Below are positions 22,917 through 31,751 of a stretch of 64,000 nucleotides of DNA, piece after piece. The translations under genes and the position numbers were made by a program. Under the pieces are notes generated by a model, which was given only the letters and a program-made list of their open reading frames with translations, had not been told where the DNA came from and searched no databases. This DNA is from Pseudonocardia ammonioxydans (GTDB lineage: Bacteria; Actinomycetota; Actinomycetes; Mycobacteriales; Pseudonocardiaceae). Location of the stretch: NCBI RefSeq assembly GCF_900115005.1, contig NZ_FOUY01000025.1, positions 1 through 64,000 of the forward strand, in the 5' to 3' direction. Within the stretch, counting starts at the first letter, position 1; every line of letters starts with the position of its first letter.

Positions 22917-25900
22917 CAGTCGACGACGGCGTGCTGGCCGCCCGGAGGACGACCCTGTCCGGCCAGTGCCGGCACCCGGGACCGCAGACCGCGTGGCAGG
23001 TGCCGGGCGAGGTCGTCCCGCTCGGGCGGGTCGAGGCTGCGGGCGAGGGTCTCCAGCACGGCGACCGACACCTCGGTCGCCTCCCCGACGTCGCGCGAGC
23101 ACAGGTGACGCTGCACCCCGGCGAGGAAGACCTCGTCGGTGAACGGCTGCGGCGCAGAAGTCGCGGCTGGTGTGCCGGTGCGGGCGGAGCGGAAGTCCGG
23201 GATCGAGAGGTCCTCGGGCTCGGCCGGGTTGCCGCCCCAGCGCTCGCCCGGCCCGACCTGCTCGCCCTTCATCAGGAACGAGTCGGCCGCGAGCGTCGCG
23301 CCGTCACCGAGCCCGGTCGAGTGGTGCACGAACGCGCGCACCCCGACACCCGCACCGGCCCCGATCCGGGCCCGCCCGGACTCGAAGCGCCCGTCCTCCA
23401 ACGAGTGGCACTGGATCACCGAGCCGGCGTTGAGCACGGCGTCGTCGCCGACGGTGACCAGGCTCTTCTCCGGCAACACGGCCCCGTCGTCGAACACCCG
23501 CCGCCCGGCGGCGAGCCCGGCGAGGCGGTTGCGCCAGACCAGCAGCGGGGTGCCGGCCAGGACCGGCCGGGCGTAGAGCTTCCACAGCCGCTCGTGGAAC
23601 CAGAAGTAGCGGTCGTAGATCGACGCGGTACGGGGCTCGAGCGACCGGAAGCCGAGCGTCGCCCGCTCCAGCAGCGCCGACCACACCAGCGCCAGCAGCG
23701 GTCCCAGGGTCATCGCCGGGCCCAGCGCCCACACACCCCAGGCCGGCCACAGCGCGAGCGCCAGACCGGTGGGCACCAGCGCGACCGCGACCCCGAGCGC
23801 GCGCAGCAGCACCGTCACGACCATCGACGAGGCGTTGTAGCGGTTCTTCGACCGCAGCCGCCGGGCCAGCTCGTCCTCGGTCCCGGGCTGGTTCGGGTGC
23901 GGCACCGTGGTCGTGCGCGAGATCTCCATCGGCGGTGACCCGAGCAGCCCGACGTCGCTGCGGACGGGGCCGTCGGTCGGGACCATCACCTTCGTCGCGA
24001 GCAGCACGTTGCCCCCGACCCGGGCGCCGGCGGGCAGGTGCACGTCGTTGCCGACGAAGTTGTCCCCGCCGAGGGCGACCGGGCTGACCCGGAACGAGTC
24101 GTGCGACAGCTCGGTGTTCATCATCCGCAGTCCGTCGGACACCATCGTGCCCCGGCCCACGTGCACGTGCCGCGGCGACTCCTGGCGCAGCTGGGTGCCG
24201 AAGTTCGAGCCGGTCTGGCGCAGGTCACCCAGGTCGTAGCCGAGCGCCGTCAGGTACCCGGTGACGAACGAGCTGTCGCCGAGCAGCAGCACCAGGAACC
24301 GGGCGTTGGACACCCCGGTCACGATCTGCTGCGCGAGGTGCCGGACGCCGTACAGCGGGAACGTCCGCCCGGGTGGCACGGCCAGGCCCGCCAGCCGTGG
24401 CAGTACCAGGACGGCCGCGACGCCGACGGCGAGCGCGAGCACGACCAGTGCCATCACCGCGAGCGCGCCGATCAGGACGAAGTCGAGCACGCCCACCGTG
24501 CCGATCCAGCCGGCGACCGGGGCGGCGAACCGGTCGAACACCGCCACGACCGCGGCGAACACGGCGGTGCCGAGCCCCCAGAGCAGCCCGAGGAGCACCG
24601 CGCCGTAGCCGAACCGGCGCACCCGTCCGGACCCGGCGGACGGCACGGGCCGGTAGTCGGAGTCGGACGGGCCCGCGGGGGACCCGTGCCACGCCTCGCC
24701 GGCCGGGACGGTGACGCCCGGGCGCAGCGCGGACACGTGTCCCAGCTGCGCGCCGTCCTCCATCCCGGTCCACACGTCCAGCACACCGGCCTCCCCGACG
24801 ACGCAGTCGTCGCCGACCTCGACCGGGCCGAGCTCGAGCGCGCCGGGCACCGCCCGGTAGGCCTGCAGCGACGCCTCGGGGTGCACCAGCGAGCGCGACC
24901 CGACCCGGACCAGGTCGGTCGCGACCGGGACCGCTCCGAACAGGGCCGAGCCGCGCCCGATCCGGGCGCCGAGCAGCCGCAGCCACAGCACGTACGGCGG
25001 GGTGCCGGCCAGCGCGGTCATCGGGTTGCTCCGGATCAGCGTGGTCACCACCCAGAACCGGAAGTGCGCCGGGCCCCACAGCCGGATCGTGCCCGGCCGG
25101 AACCGCCCGACGAGGATCCACTTGACCGCTACCGGCAGCAGCACGACGGCGGCGGCGACCCCGGCCGTCCAGATCCCGGCCCGGGCCAGCAGCCCGCCCG
25201 CGTCGGCCGCGGCGGGCACCCACTGGAACCCGAGCACCAGCATCGCCGCGCCGGCGAACCCGCCTGCCAGCAGGAACAGCACCTGTCCCAGCCCGGTCAG
25301 CGCGTGCGCGACCGGACGCGGCGACACGGGGGGCACGTCGGTGGCCTGGTCCTGTGCCGGGGCCGGCCCGCCCAGCGCGGTCGCGAGATCGCGGAGCGTG
25401 GGATGGCGGTAGACGTCCTGAGCGGACACCCGCGGGAGGTCGTCGCGGCCGCGCACCGCGGCGGCGAACCCGGCGACGAGCAGCGACGTGGCCCCGAGCT
25501 CGTCGAACACGTGCGCGGTCACCGAGATCTCCTCCGGTGCCACCGCGAGCGCGCCCGCCAGCTCCTCGGTCAGGCCGTGCTCCACATCGGAGGCGGCGCC
25601 GACGACCGGCCCGGAGGTCGAGACCCGGCTCCCGGTCGGGGCGGGCAGGTTCTTCCGGTCCGCCTTGTCGCTGGTGGTCATCGGGATGCGGTCGAGGTGC
25701 TCCAGGTAGGCGGGCACCATGTACGACGGCAGCCGCTGCTGCAGCCGTGCGCGCAGGTCGTCGGGCTCCCCGGCGCCGTCGACCAGGCTGTGGTAGCCGA
25801 CCAGCTCCGGATTCCCCGACGTCGGCTCGAACGTGTCCACGACCGCGAGCGCGACCGACGGGTGGTCCTGCAGCACCGCCTCGATCTCGGACAGCTCGAT

Positions 25901-27421
25901 CCGGTACCCGCGGATCTTCACCTGCAGGTCGATCCGGCCCCGGTACTCGATCTCCCCGCGGTCGTCGATCCGGCCGAGGTCACCGGTGCGGTACATCAGC
26001 CCGGACGGGGCGCCCGGCAGGTCGACGGGGGCCTCGACGAACGACTCCGCCGTCTTCCGGTCCCGGTTGAGGTAGCCGTCGGCCAGCCCGACACCGGCGA
26101 TGGCGATCTCGCCGGTCTCGCCGAACGGCAGCACCGTGCCCGGGTCCTCCGGGTCCAGCACCAGCACGGCGTAGGTCGGCAGCGGTGTCCCGATCGTGAC
26201 CGGGCGGTCCGGGTGCAGCTCGGTCCAGGTCGCGGTCACGGTCGCCTCGGTGGGGCCGTAGACGTTGAGGAACCGCCGAGGCGGGCGGTGCCAGCGACGC
26301 ACCAGGTCCTGCGGGCACGCCTCGCCGGAGACGAGCAGGAACCGCAGGTCGTCCAGGTCACCCGGATCGTCGTCGAGCGTGGCGAGCAGGGTCGGCACGC
26401 AGCACAGCGCGCTGACCCGGTTGCGGGTGAGGAACGCGTGCAGGTCGGCGCCGACCAGGGAGACCCCCGGCGGCTTCGGCACGAGCGTGGCGCCGACCAG
26501 GAACGTCGTCCAGATCTCCTCGACCGAGAAGTCGAACGCCAGGGTCAGGCCCTGGTACATGCGGTCGTCGGGACGCACGCCGTAGCCGTCCGCGGCGACC
26601 CGCACGAAGTTGCAGATGGCCGGATGGGAGATCACCACGCCCTTCGGCCGGCCGGTCGAGCCCGAGGTGTAGATCAGGTACGCGGGGTGCGCGGTGCCGT
26701 CGCGCCGGACGTCGGTGTCGAGCCGGCGGGCGGGTCGGCGGGCGATCTCCGCGGCGGTCCGCGCGGCGGCGGGGTCCGTACCGGCGACGCGGAGTACCTC
26801 CACGCCGGCCTCGAGCGGCTCGCCGACCTGCTCCAGCGCCGACGACGTGGCCAGCAGCAGGCCGGCCGCGGAGTCGTCGAGGATGTAGGAGATCCGGTCG
26901 GCCGGGAACCCGGCGTCCAGCGGGACGAACGTGGCGCCGGCCTTGAGCACCGCGAGCATCGCGGTGTAGGCCTCGACCGGGTCGTCGAGCAGCAGGCCGA
27001 CCACGTCGCCCGGGCCGGTCCCGCGCTCGTGCAGGTGGCGGGCGAGCCGGTCGGCACGGCCGTCGAGCTCGCGATAGGTCAAGCCGGCGGCCGTCGCCTT
27101 GGGGCCTGTCGTCTGCTCGGGGGCGTCCGCGTCGCCGCCTTCTGCACCGGCCGCTCCGGTGTCGACCGCGAGGGCGTCCGGGTGGGCGTCGACGGCCTCC
27201 TCGAACACCTCGGCGAGCTGCTCGCCGGGGCGGGTGCGGGGCGTGTCGAGCGTGCTCCCGGCGACCAGGACGCGGCTGTCGAGCGGGGCGGCCCGGGGGT
27301 GCGGCGACGGCCGGTAGCCCAGGTCGCGGCGGATCACCTGCGGGCCGGCGCCCGGCTGCTCACCGCGACCGTCGTCGGCGGCACCGCCGGCGCGCGACGA
27401 TCGGTTGGACACGTCTGACAT
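22916..27421 (-). CDS. Pls-like membrane NRPS: adenylation, carrier, transmembrane and LbH domains
   Basis: A 1501-residue single-module synthetase. Residues about 60-600 form an adenylation domain (A3 YTSGSTGRPKGVVISH near 253, A5 NVYGPTEATV, A7 YRTGDLGR, A8 KIRGYRIELSEIE near 507, A10 Lys in SDKADRKNLP). A carrier domain with FDELGATSLLVAG has its Ser near 645. From about 730 it has several membrane helices interspersed with left-handed beta-helix (hexapeptide) segments near 820, 1090-1160 and 1310-1390. This is the architecture of the epsilon-poly-L-lysine synthetase (Pls) family. My manual specificity code reads D-F-E-C-L-S-V-V-T-K; the Glu at the third position resembles ornithine-type codes, so a cationic amino acid is plausible. 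There is no condensation or thioesterase domain. Confidence 0.85.
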   Translation of the reverse strand: MSDVSNRSSRAGGAADDGRGEQPGAGPQVIRRDLGYRPSPHPRAAPLDSRVLVAGSTLDTPRTRPGEQLAEVFEEAVDAHPDALAVDTGAAGAEGGDADAPEQTTGPKATAAGLTYRELDGRADRLARHLHERGTGPGDVVGLLLDDPVEAYTAMLAVLKAGATFVPLDAGFPADRISYILDDSAAGLLLATSSALEQVGEPLEAGVEVLRVAGTDPAAARTAAEIARRPARRLDTDVRRDGTAHPAYLIYTSGSTGRPKGVVISHPAICNFVRVAADGYGVRPDDRMYQGLTLAFDFSVEEIWTTFLVGATLVPKPPGVSLVGADLHAFLTRNRVSALCCVPTLLATLDDDPGDLDDLRFLLVSGEACPQDLVRRWHRPPRRFLNVYGPTEATVTATWTELHPDRPVTIGTPLPTYAVLVLDPEDPGTVLPFGETGEIAIAGVGLADGYLNRDRKTAESFVEAPVDLPGAPSGLMYRTGDLGRIDDRGEIEYRGRIDLQVKIRGYRIELSEIEAVLQDHPSVALAVVDTFEPTSGNPELVGYHSLVDGAGEPDDLRARLQQRLPSYMVPAYLEHLDRIPMTTSDKADRKNLPAPTGSRVSTSGPVVGAASDVEHGLTEELAGALAVAPEEISVTAHVFDELGATSLLVAGFAAAVRGRDDLPRVSAQDVYRHPTLRDLATALGGPAPAQDQATDVPPVSPRPVAHALTGLGQVLFLLAGGFAGAAMLVLGFQWVPAAADAGGLLARAGIWTAGVAAAVVLLPVAVKWILVGRFRPGTIRLWGPAHFRFWVVTTLIRSNPMTALAGTPPYVLWLRLLGARIGRGSALFGAVPVATDLVRVGSRSLVHPEASLQAYRAVPGALELGPVEVGDDCVVGEAGVLDVWTGMEDGAQLGHVSALRPGVTVPAGEAWHGSPAGPSDSDYRPVPSAGSGRVRRFGYGAVLLGLLWGLGTAVFAAVVAVFDRFAAPVAGWIGTVGVLDFVLIGALAVMALVVLALAVGVAAVLVLPRLAGLAVPPGRTFPLYGVRHLAQQIVTGVSNARFLVLLLGDSSFVTGYLTALGYDLGDLRQTGSNFGTQLRQESPRHVHVGRGTMVSDGLRMMNTELSHDSFRVSPVALGGDNFVGNDVHLPAGARVGGNVLLATKVMVPTDGPVRSDVGLLGSPPMEISRTTTVPHPNQPGTEDELARRLRSKNRYNASSMVVTVLLRALGVAVALVPTGLALALWPAWGVWALGPAMTLGPLLALVWSALLERATLGFRSLEPRTASIYDRYFWFHERLWKLYARPVLAGTPLLVWRNRLAGLAAGRRVFDDGAVLPEKSLVTVGDDAVLNAGSVIQCHSLEDGRFESGRARIGAGAGVGVRAFVHHSTGLGDGATLAADSFLMKGEQVGPGERWGGNPAEPEDLSIPDFRSARTGTPAATSAPQPFTDEVFLAGVQRHLCSRDVGEATEVSVAVLETLARSLDPPERDDLARHLPRGLRSRVPALAGQGRPPGGQHAVVD

Positions 27422-27530
27422 GGAGTGCGGCTACCCGGGCGACCGTGGTCCGGACACGCGGGAACCCGGTGGCGATCCTCACTCGCAAAGTGGTGAACCG
27501 GAGGCCGCGGTCATGCGTAGGGACTGCGGA

Positions 27531-27950
27531 TCAGGGCCGGGAACCGTCCAGCGCGGCGTCGAGGTCCGGGTACCAGACGAGGACCCGGTCCAGGCCGGTC
27601 ATCCGCACAGGCCGGATCACGGCCCGGTTGCCCGGCCCGGTCACCCCGGACAGCGGGACCCCCGCGGCACCGGCTGCCTGCGAGGACCGGACGACCGCGC
27701 TGAGCCCGTGCGAACCGAGGAACCCGACCCCGGACAGGTCCAGCACCGCGCGCTCCGGACGGCCGTGGCCGAGCAGCGCGACCATCCCGTTGCGGATCGC
27801 GTCGGCCTCCAGCAGGTCGACCTCGCCGATGACCTCGAGCACCGTCACGCCCGGACGCGGCGAGTGCTCCCGGACCTGCACCCGTGGGGCCGGGTCCGGC
27901 CAGCTGCAGGTGTGCGCGGGCAGATCGCGAGCCGGGTCGGTGGTACTCAC
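27531..27950 (-). CDS. STAS-domain anti-sigma-factor antagonist
   Basis: A 139-residue SpoIIAA-like protein. The STAS core VTVLEVIGEVDLLEADAIRNGM and the phosphorylatable-serine loop VLDLSGVGFLGSHGLSAVV are present; the Ser lies in GSHGL. Such proteins release a sigma factor from its kinase-type anti-sigma factor; no partner is encoded nearby. GTG at 27950 follows a GGAAGGG ribosome site; a start at 27965 would add five residues. It lies upstream of the Pls-like gene on the same strand with a 109-bp gap. Confidence 0.85.
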   Translation of the reverse strand: MSTTDPARDLPAHTCSWPDPAPRVQVREHSPRPGVTVLEVIGEVDLLEADAIRNGMVALLGHGRPERAVLDLSGVGFLGSHGLSAVVRSSQAAGAAGVPLSGVTGPGNRAVIRPVRMTGLDRVLVWYPDLDAALDGSRP

Positions 27951-28051
27951 GGCGCCCCTTCCCACCCGGCGGACGGTGTGGAGCGTAGACGGTACCGGGT
28001 GCGGGACCGTTGTCCATCACTCGAACGGCCCGGCCCGGGGCCCCGTCCGGG

Positions 28052-29467
28052 TCAGCCGCGGGTGCGGGCCCGTGCGGCGAGCCCGGCGAGCGCCGTCGGG
28101 AAGATCTCCGCGGGCGGGGTCACCAGGCCGGCGCCGACCTGCCCGACCCCGGCGACCCGGCCCGCCATCCCGGTGTTGATCTGCGGGAGGATGCCGGTCC
28201 GGCACACCTTCGTGACGTCGATGCCGCTGGGCACCCCGGCGAACTCCAGCACCGGGACCGACCACCGCGGGTTCTCCCCGATCGTGATCTCGCGCATCCG
28301 CCGGGTGGTGGCCAGCGCGTCCGGCACCGTGCCGCCCACGAACCGGACGATCGCCGGCGCGGTGGCCATGGCGAACCCGCCGATCCCGGCCGTCTCGGTG
28401 ATGGCGGAGTCGCCGATGTCGGGGTTGGCGTCCTCCGGGCCGTAGTCACCCAGGAACAGGCCGTCGGCGAGCTGGGCCGGTCCGGTGAACCACTCGTCGC
28501 CGGTTCCCGCGACCTGGATCCCGAAGTCGGTGCCGTTGCGCGCCATCGCCACGACCATCGTCGAGCCGTCGATGTCACGAGCCGCGTCGAGCGCGAGCTT
28601 GCAGGCCGGCATGGCCAGGTTGAGGAAGAAGTGGTCGTTGCCGCCGACGAAACGCAGCGCGGCGGCGACGTCGTCGGCGCCGAACCCGGCACCGGCCGCG
28701 GCCGTGACCAGGGCGGGGGACAGGTCGCGCAGCAGCATCAGGGTGCCGGCGCGGTTGCGGTTGTGCGCCTCGTCGCCCATCTGCAGCATCTGGGTGAGGA
28801 TCGCGGTGACGTCGATCGGGCCGCCGATCTCCCGCACGGAGCGGACCGCGGCGCGCAGCAGCGGGCCGAGCACGTCGCCGAGCCAGCGGAGCCGGTCGAG
28901 GACCGCCGGGCCGTACGCGCCGTAGCGCAGCACCGTGCCCAGGCCCTCGTTCAGCGAGCAGTAGGTGCGGCGACCGGTGGCCGCGTCCTCCAGCACGAAC
29001 ATCCACATGCTCGGGGTGACGACCCCGGCCATCGGCCCGACGGCCGAGCGATGGTGGCACGGCTCCAGCGACACCGCGGTGCCCGCCTCGAACAGTGCGG
29101 GGGCCTGTTCGGGATCGTCGACCAGGCCCTCCAGGGCGGCCCCGCCCATCAGCGCGCCGCGCAGCGGGCCCGACGCCCGGTCCCAGGTGATCGGCGGGCC
29201 CGCGTGCAGGAACTCGCCCGGCGCCAGCCCGAGCACCTCGGCGGCCGGTGCGACGTCGACCAGCGTGGCCGTGACACCGAGCATCGCCGCGAGCGCGCGG
29301 TCGTTCGCGTCCCGGCGCAGCGGGTCGGTGGCGACGGTCGCGAGGTCGTCGGCGGTGCCGGGCATCGGTGGGCGCCAGTCGACCCGGGTGACGGGGACGG
29401 CCTGGCCGGCGACGGCGTCGGCGAGCAGGTCGGTGCCGGTGCTGACGACGGCCTCGGGGGTGGTCAC
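28052..29467 (-). CDS. DUF1116 protein (AllG/YlbE-like, carbamoyltransferase complex)
   Basis: A 471-residue DUF1116 protein. Family features include PITWDRASGPLRGALMGGAALEG, EPCHHRSAVGPMAGVVTPSMW, GDEAHNRNRAGTLML, RFVGGNDHFFLNLAMPACK and the ETAGIGGFAMATAPAIVRFVGG segment. In E. coli the homologue YlbE works with FdrA and YlbF as an oxamate carbamoyltransferase that phosphorolyses oxalurate to oxamate and carbamoyl phosphate (reported in recent years; from memory). GTG at 29467 overlaps the FdrA stop by 4 bp. With FdrA and the DUF2877 protein it forms a tight operon divergent from the PucR regulator. The substrate here is more likely a pyrimidine-derived ureide (inference from barbiturase). 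Confidence 0.87.
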   Translation of the reverse strand: MTTPEAVVSTGTDLLADAVAGQAVPVTRVDWRPPMPGTADDLATVATDPLRRDANDRALAAMLGVTATLVDVAPAAEVLGLAPGEFLHAGPPITWDRASGPLRGALMGGAALEGLVDDPEQAPALFEAGTAVSLEPCHHRSAVGPMAGVVTPSMWMFVLEDAATGRRTYCSLNEGLGTVLRYGAYGPAVLDRLRWLGDVLGPLLRAAVRSVREIGGPIDVTAILTQMLQMGDEAHNRNRAGTLMLLRDLSPALVTAAAGAGFGADDVAAALRFVGGNDHFFLNLAMPACKLALDAARDIDGSTMVVAMARNGTDFGIQVAGTGDEWFTGPAQLADGLFLGDYGPEDANPDIGDSAITETAGIGGFAMATAPAIVRFVGGTVPDALATTRRMREITIGENPRWSVPVLEFAGVPSGIDVTKVCRTGILPQINTGMAGRVAGVGQVGAGLVTPPAEIFPTALAGLAARARTRG

Positions 29468-30966
29468 CGGGCGGCTCCGTTCTGCGCGGCGTGCGCGGCT
29501 CCCGCGAGCGCGCCCGCGAGGTCGAGGGCCCGCCGGGTGGCACGGGCGTGGGACAGGTGTACCTCCGCACCGGCCGCGACCAGCGCGTCGACCTGGCGGT
29601 CCAGGCCCTGCGGGTCGGCCCCGGTCCCGACCACGGTGATCACGACCGGCACCGCGGCGCCGGCGATCGCGGGGGCGAGCAGCGCCGCCGGGTCGGGTTC
29701 GGCGCCGTGCCCGAGCACGACGTCGAGCAGCACGGCGCCGGTGTCCGGGTCGGCCAGTGCCGCGGCCAGGTGCTCCAGGCGCAGCGTCGGGTCGATCATC
29801 GGATGGGCCCGGCCGGCGGTGTAGGCATCGTCGCCGAAGTCGACGAACGTGTGGCCGGTGCTGTTCTGCGCGGCGTCGACCGGCGTGGTGTCGACCGGCG
29901 TGGTGTCGACCGGCGTGATGTCGACCTGCGCGGTGCCGGCGATCTGCGCGGCCTCGGTCGCGAGGGTGCCGCCGACGAACAGCCCGCGCAGGGCCCGGCC
30001 GGTCCCGCCCGGCTGCGCACGCCCGTGCACCGGCCACTGCGGCACCGGCCGGCCGAGCCGGGTCAGCACCGCCTCGGCGGCCGCGGTGAGGTCGGGCCGC
30101 CCGGCGCCGAGCAGCGCGAACTCGACCGGCGTCGCCAGCTGCGCGGCCAGCTCGCGCAGCCCGTCGGCGACGTCGTCGGCCGGGGGCTTGGAGACCAGCA
30201 CGATCAGCTCCACCCGGGGGTCGGCGTCGAGCCGGCGCAGCGCCTCCCGGGTCGCTGCCCCGCCGACCTCGGCGGAGAGGTCCCGCCCGCCGACACCGAG
30301 CGCGGCGCCCACCCCGACGCCGGCGTGGTCGAGCAACGCCAGCAGCTGCTGGCAGCCGGTGCCGGACGCGGCCACGATCCCGACCGGGCCCGGGGCGACG
30401 GTGTTCGCGAAGCCCAGCCCGACCCCGCCGACGACGGCGGTGCCGCAGTCCGGGCCCATGACCAGCAGGCCCCGCTCGGCGGCCACCGTCTTCAGCGCGA
30501 CCTCCTGCTCCACCGGCACGTTGTCGCTGAAGATCATCACGTCGCGGCCCGCGTCGAGCGCGTCCATCGCCTCGACACACGCGTGCGGACCGGGCACCGA
30601 GACGAGCGCGAGCGCGGCCGGGTCGCGCTCCAGCGCGGAGCCGGTGGTGCGGGGCGGGACGGCCGGGCCGCCGTCACCGGAGCCCGGTGCCGGGCGGTTC
30701 GCCTCGCGCAGCGCGCGCTCCACCCCGTCCAGCGCATCCGGGAGCGCGTCCGCGCCGGCCAGACGCAGGGCCACCACCAGGTCGTTCGTTCCGGTCCCGG
30801 CCGGGACCTCGAACCCCATGCCGGTGAGGACCTCGACGTTGAGCGGGGTGGCCATCGCGACCTGCGCGGCGGTCACCCCGTCGAGACCCTGCACGGTGCG
30901 GCTGACCCGGAGCAGGGTGACGGAGTCGGCGTAGGCGCCGGGCCGGACCTCGACGTGCGTCGTCAT
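29464..30966 (-). CDS. FdrA/AllF-like protein (carbamoyltransferase complex)
   Basis: A 500-residue FdrA protein with a succinyl-CoA-synthetase-like fold. The N-terminal FdrA motif YADSVTLLRVSR and AMATPLNVEVLTGMGF, then DVMIFSDNVPVEQEVALK, LVMGPDCGTAVVGGVGLGFAN (CoA-synthetase-like phosphohistidine-loop region), GIVAASGTGCQQLLALLDHAG and VGGRDLS are clear. A linker has an odd (T/I)TPVD repeat encoded by 15-bp units at 29879-29935. It overlaps both neighbours by 4 bp. In the AllFGH model it forms carbamoyl phosphate with DUF1116 and DUF2877 partners; carbamate kinase lies 15 kb away in the same region. Confidence 0.88.
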   Translation of the reverse strand: MTTHVEVRPGAYADSVTLLRVSRTVQGLDGVTAAQVAMATPLNVEVLTGMGFEVPAGTGTNDLVVALRLAGADALPDALDGVERALREANRPAPGSGDGGPAVPPRTTGSALERDPAALALVSVPGPHACVEAMDALDAGRDVMIFSDNVPVEQEVALKTVAAERGLLVMGPDCGTAVVGGVGLGFANTVAPGPVGIVAASGTGCQQLLALLDHAGVGVGAALGVGGRDLSAEVGGAATREALRRLDADPRVELIVLVSKPPADDVADGLRELAAQLATPVEFALLGAGRPDLTAAAEAVLTRLGRPVPQWPVHGRAQPGGTGRALRGLFVGGTLATEAAQIAGTAQVDITPVDTTPVDTTPVDAAQNSTGHTFVDFGDDAYTAGRAHPMIDPTLRLEHLAAALADPDTGAVLLDVVLGHGAEPDPAALLAPAIAGAAVPVVITVVGTGADPQGLDRQVDALVAAGAEVHLSHARATRRALDLAGALAGAAHAAQNGAAR

Positions 30967-31673
30967 GCGGCGACCCCTTCGGAGCGGAGAGCGGGCAGGG
31001 CGAGCCGGGCGCCGTGCAGCATCCCGGCCCCGGACGTGTGGCCGACGGCGGTGAGCGCCGCCGCGGCCGTGGCGGCGGCCGGTGTCCCGAGGGCGGCGAC
31101 GAACGCCGCGAATGGCGGCATCACCTCGCCGTCGAGGGCGCAGCGCAGCAGCTCGGCCGACAGCAGCGTGGTGCGGTGCAGGCAGGCGCGGACGGCCGCG
31201 TCGACCTCGGGGGTCGGCACCCGGGCCGCGCGGTGTACCGCCAGCCATCCACAGAGGACGTCGTCGCCGAGCGGGGTGAGCCCGTCACCCCGTCCGACCA
31301 GCACGGGCACGGTGTCGGCGGTGATCGGGGCCGGGATGTCGGTCACGGCATCCGGCCGGTCGCCGGTCGTCGCGCCGGCGGGGAGGGCGGGGACGCGGGT
31401 GTCGGCCAGCCGCCGGACCTCCAGCGGGACGTCGTCGAGGTGCAGCACACCACCGTCGATCCGGGCGGCGGTCACGTCGAGCCGGTCGAGCCGGGTGTGC
31501 AGCGCGCACGGGACCGCGACCGCGTGCCGGCCGGTGACGCCGACGCAGCCGTCGCCGACCGCGAGGTAGACCGCGTCCGGCCCGGAGTGCACGACCGTCA
31601 CCGGGCCGTCGGGTGCCCGGCGGAGCCGGTCCCGGACCCGGACAGGCGCGCTGACGGGGACGCCGGAGGTCAC
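30963..31673 (-). CDS. DUF2877 protein (AllH/YlbF-like)
   Basis: A 236-residue DUF2877 protein, the third part of the FdrA-type carbamoyltransferase set. The C-terminal family motif VLVGRGDGLTPLGDDVLCGWLA and the GHTSGAGMLHGARLAL segment are present. It overlaps the FdrA start by 4 bp. GTG at 31673 is preferred because the next in-frame start, ATG at 31697, lies beyond a repeat thought to be an operator; that longer form would have 244 residues. It is the first gene of the minus-strand operon and shares its promoter region with PucR. Confidence 0.82.
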   Translation of the reverse strand: MTSGVPVSAPVRVRDRLRRAPDGPVTVVHSGPDAVYLAVGDGCVGVTGRHAVAVPCALHTRLDRLDVTAARIDGGVLHLDDVPLEVRRLADTRVPALPAGATTGDRPDAVTDIPAPITADTVPVLVGRGDGLTPLGDDVLCGWLAVHRAARVPTPEVDAAVRACLHRTTLLSAELLRCALDGEVMPPFAAFVAALGTPAAATAAAALTAVGHTSGAGMLHGARLALPALRSEGVAA

Positions 31674-31674
31674 G

Positions 31675-31717
31675 GATCCGACGTTAACGCTGGGCACACC
31701 GCCGATCCGATGTTAAC
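31675..31717. promoter_or_regulatory. Direct repeat GATCCGAYGTTAAC in DUF2877/pucR divergent promoter
   Basis: GATCCGACGTTAAC at 31675-31688 and GATCCGATGTTAAC at 31704-31717, 29 bp apart (about three helix turns), each with a GTTAAC core. Placement between the divergent carbamoyltransferase operon and the PucR gene suggests binding sites for PucR or the shared promoter elements. Confidence 0.6.
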
Positions 31718-31751
31718 TTGTGCCACCTTCGGCCGGGAGGGACGGCAACTG

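Noticed and set aside
24038..27418. 1126-residue frame opposite the Pls-like gene
   Set aside because: Low-complexity Arg/Gly/His-rich sequence typical of antisense frames in high-GC DNA; the minus strand has full NRPS motifs.
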